Shown: positions 1 to 24,749 of the stretch, one piece after another | How the letters are laid out: every line of letters begins with the position of its first letter | How positions within the stretch are numbered: the first letter of the stretch is position 1 | The notes under the pieces: model-generated | What the model was told of the DNA's origin: nothing | Database searches by the model: none | Seen by the model: the letters and a program-made list of their open reading frames with translations, nothing else | Translations under genes and position numbers: made by a program | From: Ptiloglossa arizonensis | Taxonomy: Eukaryota; Arthropoda; Insecta; Hymenoptera; Colletidae | DNA length: 64,000 nucleotides | Assembly: GCF_051014685.1 (NCBI RefSeq) | Contig: NC_135059.1 | Location: 868,001-932,000, forward strand | Reading direction: 5' to 3'

Positions 1-469
1 AACCATACTGAAGGGGAACAAGTTTCAGATGCCTGATTTGTGCGTTTGACATTTCTTATTTTACAACAACTTGACCAAATCGTGCTTAAATTAACTTCAA
101 TTGCTTTTAATTATTCTCGAACCGAAACAACAAAGCTATTATTTTGATTAGATATGTCAAATTTAAAAAAAAATGCCTTTAAAGTGTTGTAAAAACACCA
201 ATGTATTATATGCACCCGTTACATTGATTTATACATTTTAGATTAAAAATAAAAGTAAAAACTTTTCAATTGAAGATGATTAATACAATAACAAATATAC
301 AATTGGTTGAAAGTCACCGAGGAAAACTGCGAGCGATTGGAACCACATTTTGTCGTCAGAAACCGCGATATACATACGTACGACTGTTAAAGGTTAAACC
401 GCTTTACAAGATACGTTAAATATTTCAATTATAAAAAGGCAAAGAGCGGACTGCGCGAAGAATGCTCAC
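1..469. other. No exon recognised; intron or 3' region of the neprilysin gene
   Basis: The last visible neprilysin exon ends at 470 with a gtgagc donor in phase 0, so this stretch begins the next intron on the minus strand. I see no acceptor followed by the conserved M13 C-terminus (the CxxW end of the family), so the remaining exons must lie to the left of the window. Confidence 0.6.
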
Positions 470-10623
<10,154 letters not shown>

Positions 10624-11170
10624 TGTCGTTATACGGAGATTATGATGAATGTGCAACACTACAAAAGATTGAATATTGAAATTTACAATTGTATCACCAA
10701 AATGATTTTACTTCTTCGTTCCTACGACAAAACATTTTAACCAAGCACTCGGTCGTGAAAGTGAAAAGTCTTTAAGTTCTAAGTTCAGGTTACTGATAGT
10801 CCATTGTTTTTTGGTACATTCGATAGTTACTCATAGACCATATTTAATGAACAATTATAATATTTTTGGTACATAATTTAATTCAAATACGGTTAAAATT
10901 GTACCTTATTGTTTTAATGTACTATAAGATTTAATTCAATCACATGCAATCAATTGATGAATCGGTTCGTATGAGATATTTAAATGAACGTGCAAGTGAT
11001 AAATAATACTGCATAGAGCTTATTCCAATATAAACATACACTAAAATACAGAAGAAAGTTTGATTTTAATTCTTGAAAGATATAAATAAAGTAAGGGAAA
11101 AAATATTCAAACGTGATTATATTTTTAGGAATACAATGAATAAAAATTATACCATAATTTTCTAGGATAC
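10624..11170. other. Gap between TRMU 3' end and neprilysin 5' end
   Basis: AT-rich. It must hold the 5' UTR, or an upstream intron, of the neprilysin transcript: a cttttgtag acceptor-like site lies about 45 nt before the ATG pair at 10623. No TATA box or other promoter element stands out. Confidence 0.4.
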
Positions 11171-11176
11171 TTTATT
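11171..11176 (-). terminator. Probable TRMU polyadenylation signal
   Basis: Minus-strand AATAAA about 65 nt past the TRMU stop codon. The neprilysin start lies about 550 nt further on the same strand, so the two genes are tandem and closely spaced. Confidence 0.5.
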
Positions 11177-11239
11177 TTTTACCAAAAAAAATTTTAATAA
11201 AGTATATATTTACAATATGTTACCGTAGAATATCATACA

Positions 11240-12889
11240 TTACATGGTTGCATGTGCAATTTCACCCTCATTTTTATCACATTCTTGTAAATCTTTTATT
11301 TTCACTTCTCGATTGAGAGAATAATATGATGGGCCAAGGTTTAAAATCATGGCACTACCTAAACACTCTTCACCGTTATATAAAACAGCAAACTGAAGCA
11401 ATAATAAGTATTATTAGTTATTAAATACTACAACAAAGTAATCTAAAATAATTAACATACAACGAAACTGTACCTGTCCTGGTGTAAGTGCTCTTAAGGG
11501 TTGACTAATTTGAATTACTAACTGATTATTTAATGTTTGGTGAATCAAACAAGGTATTGGAGAATCTATATGTTGAAAGCAAAAGTCGCAAGTTAATAAT
11601 CTGGTGTAACTACTAAGTTGTTCTGGTTTTTCTGATATCCAAAAAGGAGTATCTGTTACCACTAAATTTGAATACAGTGCTGGATGATTTGTTCCCGATA
11701 CCTACAAACATTAATAAATAATAGTAACCTAATAACGAATTGATATGCTTAATTTTTTCTTACGTACTACAAGTATGTTGTTCGTTGAGTTTTGCTTTTT
11801 GTATACAAAGTACGCATTTGAAATAGACGGAAGTTTGGTTCTCTGACCTATGGTCCAATAATGGAATCCCAAATGTTTCCCAATTACTCGACCACTAACA
11901 AAGTCTATAAAGTCTCCAGGTTTGTCACTTATGTACTACAAATGTTGCAAAAGAAGTAGTATACAATCAGGTTAACGACACGTATTTGAAGTTATTATAT
12001 ACCTCGGATATGAAAGTTTGAAAATTTCGCTTTCCCACAAAACATATACCCATGCTTTCCTTTTTATTAGCGACTAATTGTAAACCAGCTTCCTGGGCAA
12101 TTTGCTTAACATTACTTTTCAAATAGTTTCCAAGAGGGAACATAGAGTATCTTAATGATTCCTGAGGTATTTGACTCAAGAAAAATGTTTGATCCTTCTT
12201 CTTGTCTTCTGCCTTAAATAAACGAACATCTAAAATATATTAAAAATAATGTTACAAATCATATTTACAGGTTTGAAACATGTATAAATAATGTACGTAT
12301 TTAAAGAAAAATCATACTTACTAGTATTTGATTTGAAATTTTCAAGATATGGACCAAAACTGGTTTTGACATAGTGCCCAGTCGCAATAGCATCTGCTTG
12401 AAGCTCGGTACGTGCAAAATGATAAAATTTATCGAATTTAATATACTTGTTACATAAAATATCAGGATTTGGTGTATTCCCTTTCTCATAGTACTCTATC
12501 ATGTAGCTAGATAAAACAAGAACAATAAAATACTAATCTTAAAAGAAAATGTATAAAGATAAATACCTGAACACATGATTCCAATATTCTTTTACAAAAT
12601 TAACTTCTATAAGAGGAATTTTTAATTTATCACACACCCATTGTGCGTGTTCATAATCCTTTTGAACCACACATTTTCCCGTTTCATCAGCAATATCCCA
12701 ATTTTTCATAAATACTCCAATAACATTGAATCCTTTGATAATTCTATTCTTAATATTTTGACACTAATATTAATTAATATGTAATACTAAATTTTTGGAT
12801 ACATTTAAATTACCTTTTTTTTTTAACATAAGTGCTGCTACAGCACTATCAACTCCACCAGATATACCTACAATAACTTTTTTAAACAT
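11240..12889 (-). CDS. TRMU: Mitochondrial tRNA-specific 2-thiouridylase 1 (complete, 400 aa)
   Basis: Seven exons in transcript order: 12889-12814, 12732-12567, 12506-12322, 12229-12003, 11935-11768, 11701-11474, 11392-11240; all phases agree and give 400 residues plus TAA. The start is the first ATG after an in-frame TAA. The N-terminus carries the PP-loop ATP-binding motif SGGVDS, followed by GVFMKNWD, the NPDILCN catalytic-cysteine motif, [13 protein letters not shown], a second conserved Cys in [11 protein letters not shown], and the C-terminal barrel ending near GEECLGS. The family (bacterial MnmA, animal MTU1) adds sulfur to C2 of the wobble uridine in mitochondrial tRNAs for Lys, Glu and Gln, using ATP and sulfur relayed from a desulfurase. 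Length is close to the human protein, and as there the PP-loop lies very near the N-terminus. No odd features. Confidence 0.97.
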
Positions 12890-15800
12890 TTCTGGTCTAA
12901 TTAATTTGTCACACTGTATATTATCGAATTTTTAATTAGTAGAATATATTTTATCTGACTCAGTTCTAGCAAAACCTATATCATCTTGATTCAGATGAAG
13001 TTTGTCAGTGTAAAAAGGTACAATAAAGACTCTATAAAATAAATGCATAAAATATAAATTAGTATATTTATTTGACCCATCAATCATGTATTCGTATAAT
13101 AAAAAACAATATTTTATAAATACTAAAGTTAATTTACTAAAGTTAATACATTTAGATAAATAATCATCGTTGAAAGTGAATTTAATCATATTTTATTATT
13201 TTCATATTCGAAATAACAATATTATTCGTAAAGAAATTATTTTATTATTTATTTATATGGTGTGGAAATTAAGAAAGTATTTTAGATTGATCCATAAATG
13301 TTTTCTTCATTGGTTCTACAGTTGCTGAAAAATGATTTTACTAATAACAATTTTCAAACAAAAAAGATTTTGGCGTTAATCGACTTAAACTGCTCGAGAC
13401 GTCACAGAACAATTATATACCATGTTTCTTACAAAATTCAAATTTATTGTTTGCTTAACATCGATTTAATTTTAATCGTCGTGTATCGATTGTTAGACGT
13501 GTATACTGTGATAGTAGCATTTCTGAAAGAACTTACAAATTTACAAATGTTATAAAGGTTAAAAGAAAGTACGAAATCAATCACGTGGTGTCGTATATGT
13601 AGATATTTAGTAGATACTGATTACGTTTCACGTGGGCTGTGCCCGACTTCGTACAGCGTTAATGAAAAAATCATTCGGGACGGTTCGATAAAAGATTCCG
13701 CGGGAGAAATACTAAGCGAAAGACATTAGACGGGGTTTTTCACGCGGATACGTAGGATATTCGACGAAATATTATCTTATACGCATTCTGTGATTAGCAC
13801 GTTTCGAGGCTCGCGCGTAGGTCGATGTCCGAAAATCCTCGGCCAATCCACGCACGGCTCTCTCGTCGGGAACCAGTCAAGCACGTTGACAGATATGCAA
13901 CGGCTGCTCGGAGGAGGTTGCATATTTCGAATGGCAATTTATAGTGTGGACAGCAACGTACCGCGTGCTAGTTCCGTCCATAGGATTAGGCGAAATTCCC
14001 GAGGCAATCCGCCGGTTTTTGAAGAAATGCGCGTTTTTGGTGCAAGTGCAACCCATTTTGCGCAGTTTCCATGACCCAGATTACGATGGGGAGTTCGCTC
14101 GCCTTTCGGAACAGCTGTTGGCCGCGCGAACATGTCGGCCGCGGGGAAACGCTTGGATATTTCGTGGACTGCGCGCGCCTCTTGGCGGCTTCGCCGCCAC
14201 AATTTTCAGGGCTGTATTCACCATCGACACATTAGGCACTATGCAATTCTCCAATTTCATCGACGTGATACGACGTTTTTTCGAAAATACCTACTAGTAG
14301 CTCCTTTGTGTAAATTATTGCAACACTCGGACTTGTTTAAAAAAGGTATTTCTATCAAAATTCAAATGAACGAAATTACGATGAAAACAACTTTTTAAAA
14401 TAGTGTTTTAAGTGATTTTGTATATATCACGCTCTTCGGATCGTATGTTATTTTTCTTTTTTCACTATTCCACACCATTTACACAAAATATTTTGTGCTA
14501 TTATCCTAGTTTATACAAAATTATGTGTTTCGCTCGGTCTGTGTTAAATCGCAGTATTGTACTGCGTAATTAAAATTCCATATGCAGTGAGAACTACAAT
14601 ACTGTCGAAGCAAATAAAACTCATAAAGTGTGAGGATTTATAGTTATTAATTGCTCTATAACTATTAACGTGACTTATGAAATGTTCATGTCGCGCAGAA
14701 GTGCTCGACCGAAACTTCAGCGGTACGTTATTCGAGACTGTTCGTCTGCTCTTTTTTCCAAAGTATTTATATCTATAGATATTAACTGCTTTTTTTTTAA
14801 AGAACACTTTATCGTAAATGTTAACTCGTTTCGCATAACAAACACGAGTTATTACGACAATGTTTACTTTAAAAAAAGTCGATAAAATAAATAAAAAATA
14901 TACAAATCTCAATCAATCGAAATACTGAACTTGCTGAAATTCTATGAAAATTAAACTGTTACTAGTCGATTGGAAAGCGTGGTCAAGTGATAGTCGTAGA
15001 AAAATACGATTTTAACAAATTCACGCGTGCATGATTGTCATGTTAATGCTTTCAAAGACGACTTTGCCGTAGCAATTACATTCCGAGTGATTCCGAGTAC
15101 CTTAAGTTACTTAAAAGTGAGTGGAATGCCTTTATCAAAGAAGACGTGGAAAAAGTATTGAAGAATAATCGATGCACAATTAATGAAAGTTCGAAGAGAA
15201 GTCTCGCAAGACCTGTGTGTGGCACGTACGCTTTGCAGGAGGTACCCGTGTGGTTGGTAACAGAGACGCTTAGCGGATGAATACGGTCCTGCGCGATCCC
15301 CTCCACCTTCCTCATCCCGCTATACGACCAGTCAGTTCCTTGTTTGCCATACAAAATCCAATAGTTTGCCTTGTACCTCGAGAGTGCGAGTATGCCTTTT
15401 GCATTTGCCTTTTTTTCTTTAAAAAAGTGCGGTAATCCATTGAAGTACTCGCGAAAATGTGCATTTTACTAAGTTTGTTTACTCACACGACGAGATTTCG
15501 ATGGTTCTAAGAGGGAGATCCGAGAGAGCATAGTGAATTCCTGTCGCGACCAGACCGACCGGCCCGTTAAGGCTTCGTCGATTTTTTGGTCGTGAAAAAA
15601 CAACGGAGCCAAAGCTTTTGTGCGGAAAGTCAGTTATACGACTGGAAAAGACCGATTACGACGGGAAAAGGTGGTTTAAGTGCTTCGAGTACTCGAGGTG
15701 GCTCCTTTGTAAAAGGAGCACCGCAGGACGAATATTTTCACTGGAGCTCTCAGGAAAATGTGTTATGTATTTACGTGGAATATTGCGTAACGTCGAGGGC

Positions 15801-18769
15801 CGGGAAGTGTTTGGAAACGTGCAACACTGACAAACCTCGCTTCGACGACTTCACGGGACGGCCTGTACGCGTCCGTGCAGCTGGCTTTACCGGCTCTATT
15901 TCGTCTCTCTGTCTCAGCGAAATTCCCCTCGCGAAGCCGATACCGCGATCGAAATTTTCCGAAGAAAGAAATTCCACCGACAGCCGTATCTCCTTGTGGA
16001 AGAGCACAACTTTCGTCGCAATCGACCATTTCACCTCGACCACTTGCTTCTGGACAACTTCCCTCGAAATTCAGTGGTGCCAGGACGTTCAACTTCTTTT
16101 CAGATGGAAATTGGTATGTACACCTCTTATATTAGGTTTGCTACATATGAAATGTGGTTTCTTCAAACAAACATCAAAGACATGTAGCCTCTTTTAAAAC
16201 TTCATGTATTTATTCTAAAGTATTCGTGTAACTTTTTGAATTTTTTTCAACGGTGCATTAGTTACGTTATTTCAGTTTTGACAAATGTCAGAAATTCTGG
16301 GGGCTAAATATTATTCGGATGTTATTATTTACGACTTTCCTTGATCTTCTACGTACTTCGACTGTTAATAATACGTTCTCTCATTATGAATTTTCAGAAC
16401 TAACATTGAGTTATTGCGTTAATATATTCTTCCCCAAACATTGATTTAGCTTATTCTTTATAACAACATTACTGTTCAATTTGAATTTGTAAAGGAAAGT
16501 CATACAATTGATTTCTTCTATTATAAAGTAGAAAATACTAAGTGCCAAATTAGGGATCTCTTGAAAATGAGTGCATAAATATTATAAGTCTTTCATCTTT
16601 AAAATGGCATATAACAATTAACGCTTTGGTATTATATAGTTGCTGTTGTAATACAAAATTTAAAAGAAATATGTTGTATATATTAACCTAATGTTTTTGC
16701 TACGTTCTTTTCCTTTTCTCCATTCAATCATATTTTTATATTCATACAAAATTGTTATAAATTATTATATAGATATAAATAGGCTATGTGGATGTAGGAG
16801 TAATATATTATAATTATTTCTATAACACATTTTTAAATTACACAGCAATTTCCTTTCAATAATATAATTTCTGTCCCTTTTAACTTAGTACCATTCTGAT
16901 CAAAGAGATACATTACCTTTGATTTCAATCATATACAAGTAATTTGTAGTAATAGTTTTCTAACATATTGCTCTAATCGATTCATATTAGAAACTTTCTG
17001 GTATGTTATTCATTGCTACACTTTGTTTCTTATTTTCATGATAATATGGTAAACCTTGTGAGAAAATCATTCTAAAAGTTGTATGAGATCTTTAGTATTT
17101 GTGATTAAACATAGGGTAACAAGTAAAGCATTCCTAGTTATATTCCTGTAACTCCAACTATAGAAATAAATATTAGTAGAACATATTTTCTTTGTAGTTA
17201 CATCTATTTATGAAGATAAAATTAATCAATATGTGTATAGAGTCAAATAATACATAACAACAATGAAATCTGTTTCTGTGTAAGCATAAATAATCTTATA
17301 AGAACATTTCTATATCGCATATATAAGCAAAATTGAACATTGAATGATAACGCATATAAAATTAAGAACCAGTTTTTATATGTCTAATTGTATGTTACCT
17401 TTTAAGCAAATGTTAAATTTTCTTATTGCTCAGATTTTTGTACGCTATGGTTTCATTTACTTAAACAAAAAAAACCTTGAAAAGCACAACATATAAAAGA
17501 ATGCATATGACAATATAGGAAGCGAAGATATGCAAGAATGATAAATAATTAGTGGAAGAAAAATGTATTACATTTTCAGTATGTACTCATCCATATTAAT
17601 AATTGTTAATGTTTTTAAAAGAAAGTTTGATTTTTTCCAAATTTATATGTGCTTATGATTGTATATAATATGCAGCATCTTTTATGTGAGGTTATATTAT
17701 CTCAAACATTAGTAGCTAATTTTCTTAAAAATTTGGATGTATTTAGCTTCTTATTTAATTCTTATAATTACATTTTACATCCACGTAAATTAAAAAAACT
17801 AACCACGTGTATTTTAATTGTTTAATATTATGCAATATATATAGTAATTGCAGCTATTAGTAATTCAATTATTTTTAACTTTATAATTGAGCGTGAAATC
17901 ACAGTCAGAATTACTTTAAATTGATCAAAATTAAATTACAATATTGAATAATATATTTTTAATGAGATATTATATATCGAAGTACAGAATTAATTTTGTG
18001 GAATACGGTAGCATCGAGAAGTGTTCGAATCGAACGAAATACAAGGGAATTTATAATTTTACCATTTTCTTTCACAGAAATAATGATAAATTTGTACCTT
18101 TTAGTCGATTTTTGCATTCTTTGTTGCATCGTTTTAGACAGAAAGTTTCTTCTACGTATGAAGTTACGGGAAAGTGCTCCTGCTGCTTCGGTTTCGTTGC
18201 GTGTGCTGTCACACGGAGTTCTCGGCGCGGTGCTTTCAAAATTACAGAACAGTTCCCAGTAAATTAAAATCTATTTGCAAGAGGGTATCGAGTATAGTTT
18301 AAGATTACATTTCGGCACGCTTGAGAACGTATTTATGTACGCGTTGGCTCGTGTATTGCGGATGCATCGTCGATCGCGTCATTTTATCACCGTAAACGAA
18401 ACAATACTGAACACTTTCGAAGCTGTACGAGCTCTTCCTCCGTCTGCTTGTGGCGCGCCAAACATACCAAGAACGATATTGCAAAGCTCATTGTTTACGA
18501 CTGCATGGCAGGTGACGGTTATTTCACATAAATTTAATGTTAACTCTTTCGGTGTTATGCTTGAGCGCTTAACGTACGTAGTGTGCAGAAGTCTCGTAGT
18601 CAGTTATATTCATCTAACGCCTATAGGCGTTCACCGCACGCACTGTACAGATTGAGTGCTTATAAGCGTCCACAGTGACCGAAGGGTTAAACATTATAAG
18701 AATATCACGTGAAATATGTGTCTGAGCGACACCGTATCTCGATTCGTAGCATTTCCAATGTGATCTGCG
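12890..18769. other. Intergenic region between divergent TRMU and Sin3A genes
   Basis: Mostly AT-rich with no recognisable exon. Two patches differ: 13,600-14,300 and 15,480-16,200 are rich in GC and CpG and open in several frames on both strands, as expected of non-coding first exons or promoters. A palindrome ggcggcttcgccgcc lies at about 14,184-14,198 and an E-box CACGTG just upstream of Sin3A near 18,704. The 5' UTR of Sin3A must begin somewhere here. Confidence 0.5.
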
Positions 18770-21700
18770 ATGAAACGCGTTCGCGGGCTGGACGAGGTAG
18801 CATCACCAGCAGCAGCAACATTAAAGCACTCGTCAGTGAGTGCAGGAAGTGGCTTAGGTGGCGGAGGAGGTGGTTTGGAGTACCATTCAAGCAGTGGAAT
18901 AGGCGTTGTTGTACCTGGCCAAGCAGTTCGATCAGTTACTTCGAAAGAAATGCCGGGAAGTATACAATTTGGAACTGCCCAAGCTCAACAGCAATACACT
19001 GGAGCAATTGTTGTGCCGACCGCGGCTCCGTCCCCCATTAAGGTGCGTTATCTGCGTTATAATAACAACAGCGATGAGTAGGAAAACCAACTAAAACATC
19101 ATTTTTCTGTTTCTCAATGTTTGTTATTTTTTAAATATTAAAACTTTTTTAATAAATATATTATTATTTTTTTCAAAATTGTTCATAATTGTTTTTCATA
19201 AAGTATAAATATACATACAACTGATGCGAAAGCAAATAGAATTAATCCGCTTAAAAGCGATTTATTGAATTAAACGTCCGCGCGTTACGTTTTTATAATT
19301 ACCGCATTAATAAATTTGTTTCCGTGTGATGTAATTTGCACGATTTTATACAAAATTTGTAAAGTAAACATAGAGTATTTATATCGTTGTTCAAACATTT
19401 ATACTTTATCGATCTATTTAACGAGAAAAAATAATCATCTTACTTAAAGTATTTTTATATTTGAAAGGTGTTTTTGAATTTTTGTTGTTTTTTTTTTGTT
19501 TTTTAATAATTTGATATCTGTTTGTAGTCTTAAATATTTTATGCTCTACACAAATTTATACATATGGAAATGTCATTTAAAATTGTTTAATAATTGCGTT
19601 AAGATATTTTGCAACTCTTACATATTTGTTTTAGGGAAGTGGATCTGCCGGACTTACTTCTACATGTAGCAGTAGCAGTGTAAATACTGGTGGAGGATTG
19701 CATAGTGGGATAGGTGGTGGGAATAACCATAGTATGGGTTCTCAACAACCTACACCAGGAACACAAAGTCAAGTTCATAGCCAGCAACAACCAACAATAA
19801 GGCATAAGGTTCATGTTACATATATATTGAAACCTTTTAAACTTTATATAATACTTTTATAGTTGTGTAAAGGTATATATATAAAGTTAATGAGATTTTA
19901 TATTTTTAATCAACTGTAAAAGATGTTGCGTAAAGGTTTTCTTGTTCCACTTATAGGTCCATTCTGGGAATGTAACACCACTAGCTTCAACCCCACCAGG
20001 CACAAGCCTAGGTGGTGGAAGTGGATCCCAGCAGTTTCAGAGATTAAAAGTAGAAGATGCGTTGTCTTACTTAGATCAAGTCAAGTACAAATTTAGTGAC
20101 CAACCACAGGTACATTTAAAATAATTTGTACAGCATGATATTTTGAGTTTATTTCATTAAACAATATTGTGGTAATTGTATTATGTACTTATTTGTAGGT
20201 GTATAATGACTTCTTAGACATTATGAAAGAGTTTAAGTCACAAAGCATAGATACTCCAGGAGTCATAACACGAGTGAGTCATTTATTCAAAGGACATCCT
20301 GAACTTATTGTTGGTTTCAACACATTTCTTCCACCGGGATATAAAATAGAAGTACAGGCAAACGAGCAAGGATACGCATTTCAAGTGTCAGTTAGTATGC
20401 CAAGTCCAACAGCAACGCATACTGCTACTTTATCACAACACCATTGTACAGTAAATGTTGGTTCGCCTCCTGTTGCAAGTCCACCAACACAACCAGCAAA
20501 AGCACCTCCCGTTTTACAAATAATGCATGGGTAAGGTATAATTATTTTTTAGTTCTTTTATCAAATAAGTTAATAATTAATGGATCGTTTTATTTAAAAC
20601 CAGATCTGGGAATATACATCATTCTTTGGCAAACAATATTTCCAACAATAGTTTAACAGTACATGCACCATCACCACCACCAGTGCAGACATACAATAAT
20701 TCGCATGTTAGTGCAGCGCAAGCTCAGGCTGTAAGTCAAGCATTAAGTCAAGCACAAGATGGCATACCAACTAGTGGGCAAACTCAACAGAGTCAACCAG
20801 TGGAATTTAACCATGCAATTAATTATGTTAATAAAATCAAGGTTTATATCTAATTAAGAAATTATACAGCATGATAAAAGATAAAACCTTTCATTATCTC
20901 AATTTTCCTAAATTATAGAATCGATTCCAAGGTCAACCAGACAAGTATAAAAGATTTTTAGAAATTTTACATACTTATCAAAAAGAACAACGGAATTTAA
21001 AAGAATCTGGACATATGGGTGGCACAAGTGGATCTGGTGCAACTGGCGGAGCAAAGCACCTAACAGAAGCAGAAGTTTACAGTCAAGTTGCAAAGTTGTT
21101 TGAAAATCAAGAAGATTTGCTTGCTGAATTTGGACAATTTTTGCCAGATGCCACTAATCAACAGAGCTCACTGGTGAGTCACATATATCGAACATCAACA
21201 ATATAAAGAAATAAAAAATTTAGTTCTTTAATGTCTCTCGAAATGTACATTTATATCAGCGAATTCTGATTGGTATTAGTCTGTTATGTTTCAGAGTAAC
21301 AAGACTGCTACAGTTAACGATCATACAACAATTGTTAAGAAACCATTGGGACCTAAGGCACCTTATAACAATTCGGGAAATATTTCGAGAGAATTACGAG
21401 AGTCAAGCAGCACTGGTACAATAGAACGTGAAAGTCGCGATCACAGAGATCGTGAACGAGAACGTGACAGATCTGGCGTACGAGATATTAATAGTGTGCA
21501 GAAAATTGGCCACAGTACAGGGCAATTAAAAAGAAGTCCATCGTTCACACCTTCGGTAACGGCCGGAAATTCTCATCATATACAACACGGTCCACCCCCC
21601 TTGAAGAAACATAAAGTGTCCTCTATGCGTGAATGCGTTACTATAGCAGAAGCTGGAAAATACGGCAGTTTAAACGATTATGCTTTCTTTGACAAGGTTA

Positions 21701-24700
21701 GCATTTTGAATTCAGAATTATTATAATATTAAATAAAGAGGTTTTCTTAAATCATTTACTTAATTATAGTATTAAAAAAAAAAATTAATTGCAAAAATGA
21801 AAAGTTTTAGTTACAGAGAATATTACAAATGTAAATGTATTTTTTTTTAGGTACGCAAAGCACTGAGATCTCAGGAAGTTTATGAAAATTTTCTGAGGTG
21901 CTTGGTTCTTTTCAATCAAGAGATAGTGTCCAAATCTGAATTGGTGCAGTTAATAACGCCATTTCTCGGTCGCTTTCCGGAGCTTTTACGTTGGTTTAAG
22001 GATTTCCTAGGTCACTTACCCGACTCTTCTACTACCGCTGCAACAAACACAGGAAGTAATTTAAATGTTGAAGCACTACCAAATAATGTTGTACGAAGTC
22101 ATCAAGAGCGACCTCAAGGCGATTTGGCCATGGAAATCGATTATACAGCATGTAAACGTCTAGGAGCGTCATATTGCGCGTTACCAAAGTCATACGTTCA
22201 ACCAAAGTGTACAGGAAGAACGCAGTTGTGTAAAGAAGTTCTTAATGATACGTGGGTTTCATTTCCAACTTGGTCAGAAGACAGTACATTCGTGACATCA
22301 AGGTTTGTATTTTTCAAATTGTTATATAACATTTGTGATCCTTTTGCATATGAGATTTTATCATTGAATTTAAATTTTAGAAAAACTCAATACGAAGAGT
22401 TCATTTATCGCTGTGAGGATGAACGATTCGAATTGGATGGTGTGATAGAAACAAATGCGTCAACTATTAGAGTTCTTGAAGGTGTTCACAAGAAAATGAG
22501 TAGAATGAGTCAAGAGGAACTTCAAAAATTCAAACTTGACGATTGTCTCGGTGGTTGTTCTCCTACAATTCATCAAAGAGCCCTGAAGAGGATATACGGC
22601 GATAAGGCTGCTGACATTATAGACGGTCTTAAGAAGAATCCTGTAGTAGCAGTACCGGTGGTTCTGCGACGACTAAAAAGTAAAGAGGAAGAGTGGCGGG
22701 AGGCGCAAAAAGGCTTTAATAAAATTTGGAGAGAACAAAATGAGAAATATTACTTAAAGTCCCTAGATCATCAGGGTATCAACTTTAAGCAAAATGACGT
22801 GAAAGCACTAAGGTCCAAAAGTTTATTTAATGAGATCGAAACATTGTACGATGAGGTTTGTAACGTTCTTTTTTTTCGTACATATATTTTATTTTCTTCT
22901 TATTAAATACCTATTCATTTTGCAGAGACACGAACAAGTGGATGATGGCAATGGTGACGGCCAAAACAATAGCGGTCCACACCTTATATTACCCTATAAA
23001 GATAAATCTGTTCTAGATGATGCAGCTAATCTTCTTATTCATCACGTGAAACGTCAAACAGCTATCCACAAAGAAGATAAACAACGAATAAAGCTTTTAT
23101 TGAAGCATTTTATACCTGACCTTTTTTTTCATCCACGCCAAGAACTTAGTGACGATGAAAGGGACGAAGATGGTAAGAAAAATGTAACAATTGATTAACG
23201 TTGTAAGTTGTAATTGTGCGTTGTAAAGAAACGTTGATATATATAATTCACATTATCATGACAGATGAAAAAGAAGAGTTGAATGTAGCAGCGTGTAGCA
23301 ATTCTCAAACAGTAACAATGAATACCTCTCCGTTGGGTGGTGGTCTTCAAGCAAATAGGAATAAGGCGCCGGTATCTCCGATTCCGTCTTCCACGTCGAT
23401 TAAAACTGAACCCGATGTAAAAGTACCTATCCATGCTTTGTCAAACGACCCTGAAGAAGCATACACGCTTTTTATGGGGAGTAACAATTGGTACCTTTTC
23501 TTGAGGTTACATCACATCTTGTGTGAAAGGTTGACAAAAATGTATGAAAGGGCTGTCGCCCTTGCAGAAGAGGAGTCACGATACAAGCAGCAGCGCAAAG
23601 AGAGTACGGCCGTTGCTTTAAGATTAAAACCTAAAAGTAAGTAAAAGAACTATCGTTTTGTGTATGCAACCAACATAATAAGAAATGTATTTTATTGCAA
23701 CTTAACATGACCGTGTGTCTGATGTAGATGAAATTGAAATTGAGGACTATTATCCTGCATTTTTGGATATGGTTAAAAATGTCCTAGATGGTAATATGGA
23801 AAGTACGGCATACGAAGATACCTTACGAGAAATGTTCGGCATTCATGCGTATATTGCCTTCACGTTAGATAAGGTTGTAACGTACGCTGTGAGGCAAGTA
23901 AGTATATGTGTATCAATATTTCAGAATTTGTTTAGAACTACTGCTTGATATGACATTATGATAGAGGTTAGTTCTTAATTAAATATATAATACGTTCAGT
24001 TGCAGCATTTAGTTTCGGATCCCATATGCCAGCAATGTATGGAACTGTTTCAACGAGAACAGCGTCAACCAAAAGAAAGTAGTGGTGCGGGTGGTTTATG
24101 TGCTACTGCATATATGAGACTTGGTGCAGAAATGGCGTATCAACGCAAAGCTGAGAAAGCTATGGCGGATGAAAACTGTTTTAAAATATACATAGTAAGT
24201 ATTAAATATTACCCTCTTTTTCAGAATGGAAGTCCTGTGTGAATAATAAATTTATAAATACGAATGTTAGTTGCTTTAACCTGATCTAAGAGATTTTGAA
24301 TTTAATATATTATACAAACTCAGATTATAAAATCTAGGATTACATTCATAATATATTATTCAATTATAGCCATCGTTATAACATAGACATGACTATGAAT
24401 AGAAAATGTTTTTTTAATAAATTATAAAAATAATGTTATAACGTGTAATTTTGCATTGTTACAGTATAAAAAGGACTGCAAAATGACAATGGAATTATTG
24501 GATACGGAGGGTGATGAGGCGATGGACAACAGTTGTAGGGAAAGAGAAAGGGAAGGAGTTACAGTGTCTGAAAAATGGTCTACATATGTTGAGAGGTTTT
24601 CTGCTCCAGCTGGACAGACTAGCCCGAAAGACACCCCTACCTTAACAGACAATGAGCCAACAACCAATCATCCAGTGAGTAACGACCAGGCAGCAAGGGG

Positions 24701-24749
24701 GGGGAGGGGCAGAAAGCGCAAGAACACTGACATTAGCAAGAAGGTATAG
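18770..24749 (+). CDS. Sin3A: Possible short SIN3 isoform ending in exon 14
   Basis: If neither donor of exon 14 (gtgagt at 24675 or gtatag at 24744) is used, translation runs on through a Lys/Arg-rich tail (GRGRKRKNT) to TAG at 24747-24749. This would give about 1,338 residues without the C-terminal SIN3 domain. Drosophila Sin3A is known to make isoforms that differ only at the C-terminus, which makes this plausible. No transcript evidence is available here. Confidence 0.4.

Noticed and set aside
13790..14297. Overlapping plus and minus frames of 90-120 codons in a GC-rich patch
   Set aside because: Open in several frames at once because stops are rare in GC-rich DNA; no protein-like features.
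18275..18655. 126-codon frame just upstream of Sin3A
   Set aside because: It does not connect in frame to the SIN3 start, has no recognisable motif and probably lies in 5' flank or leader.
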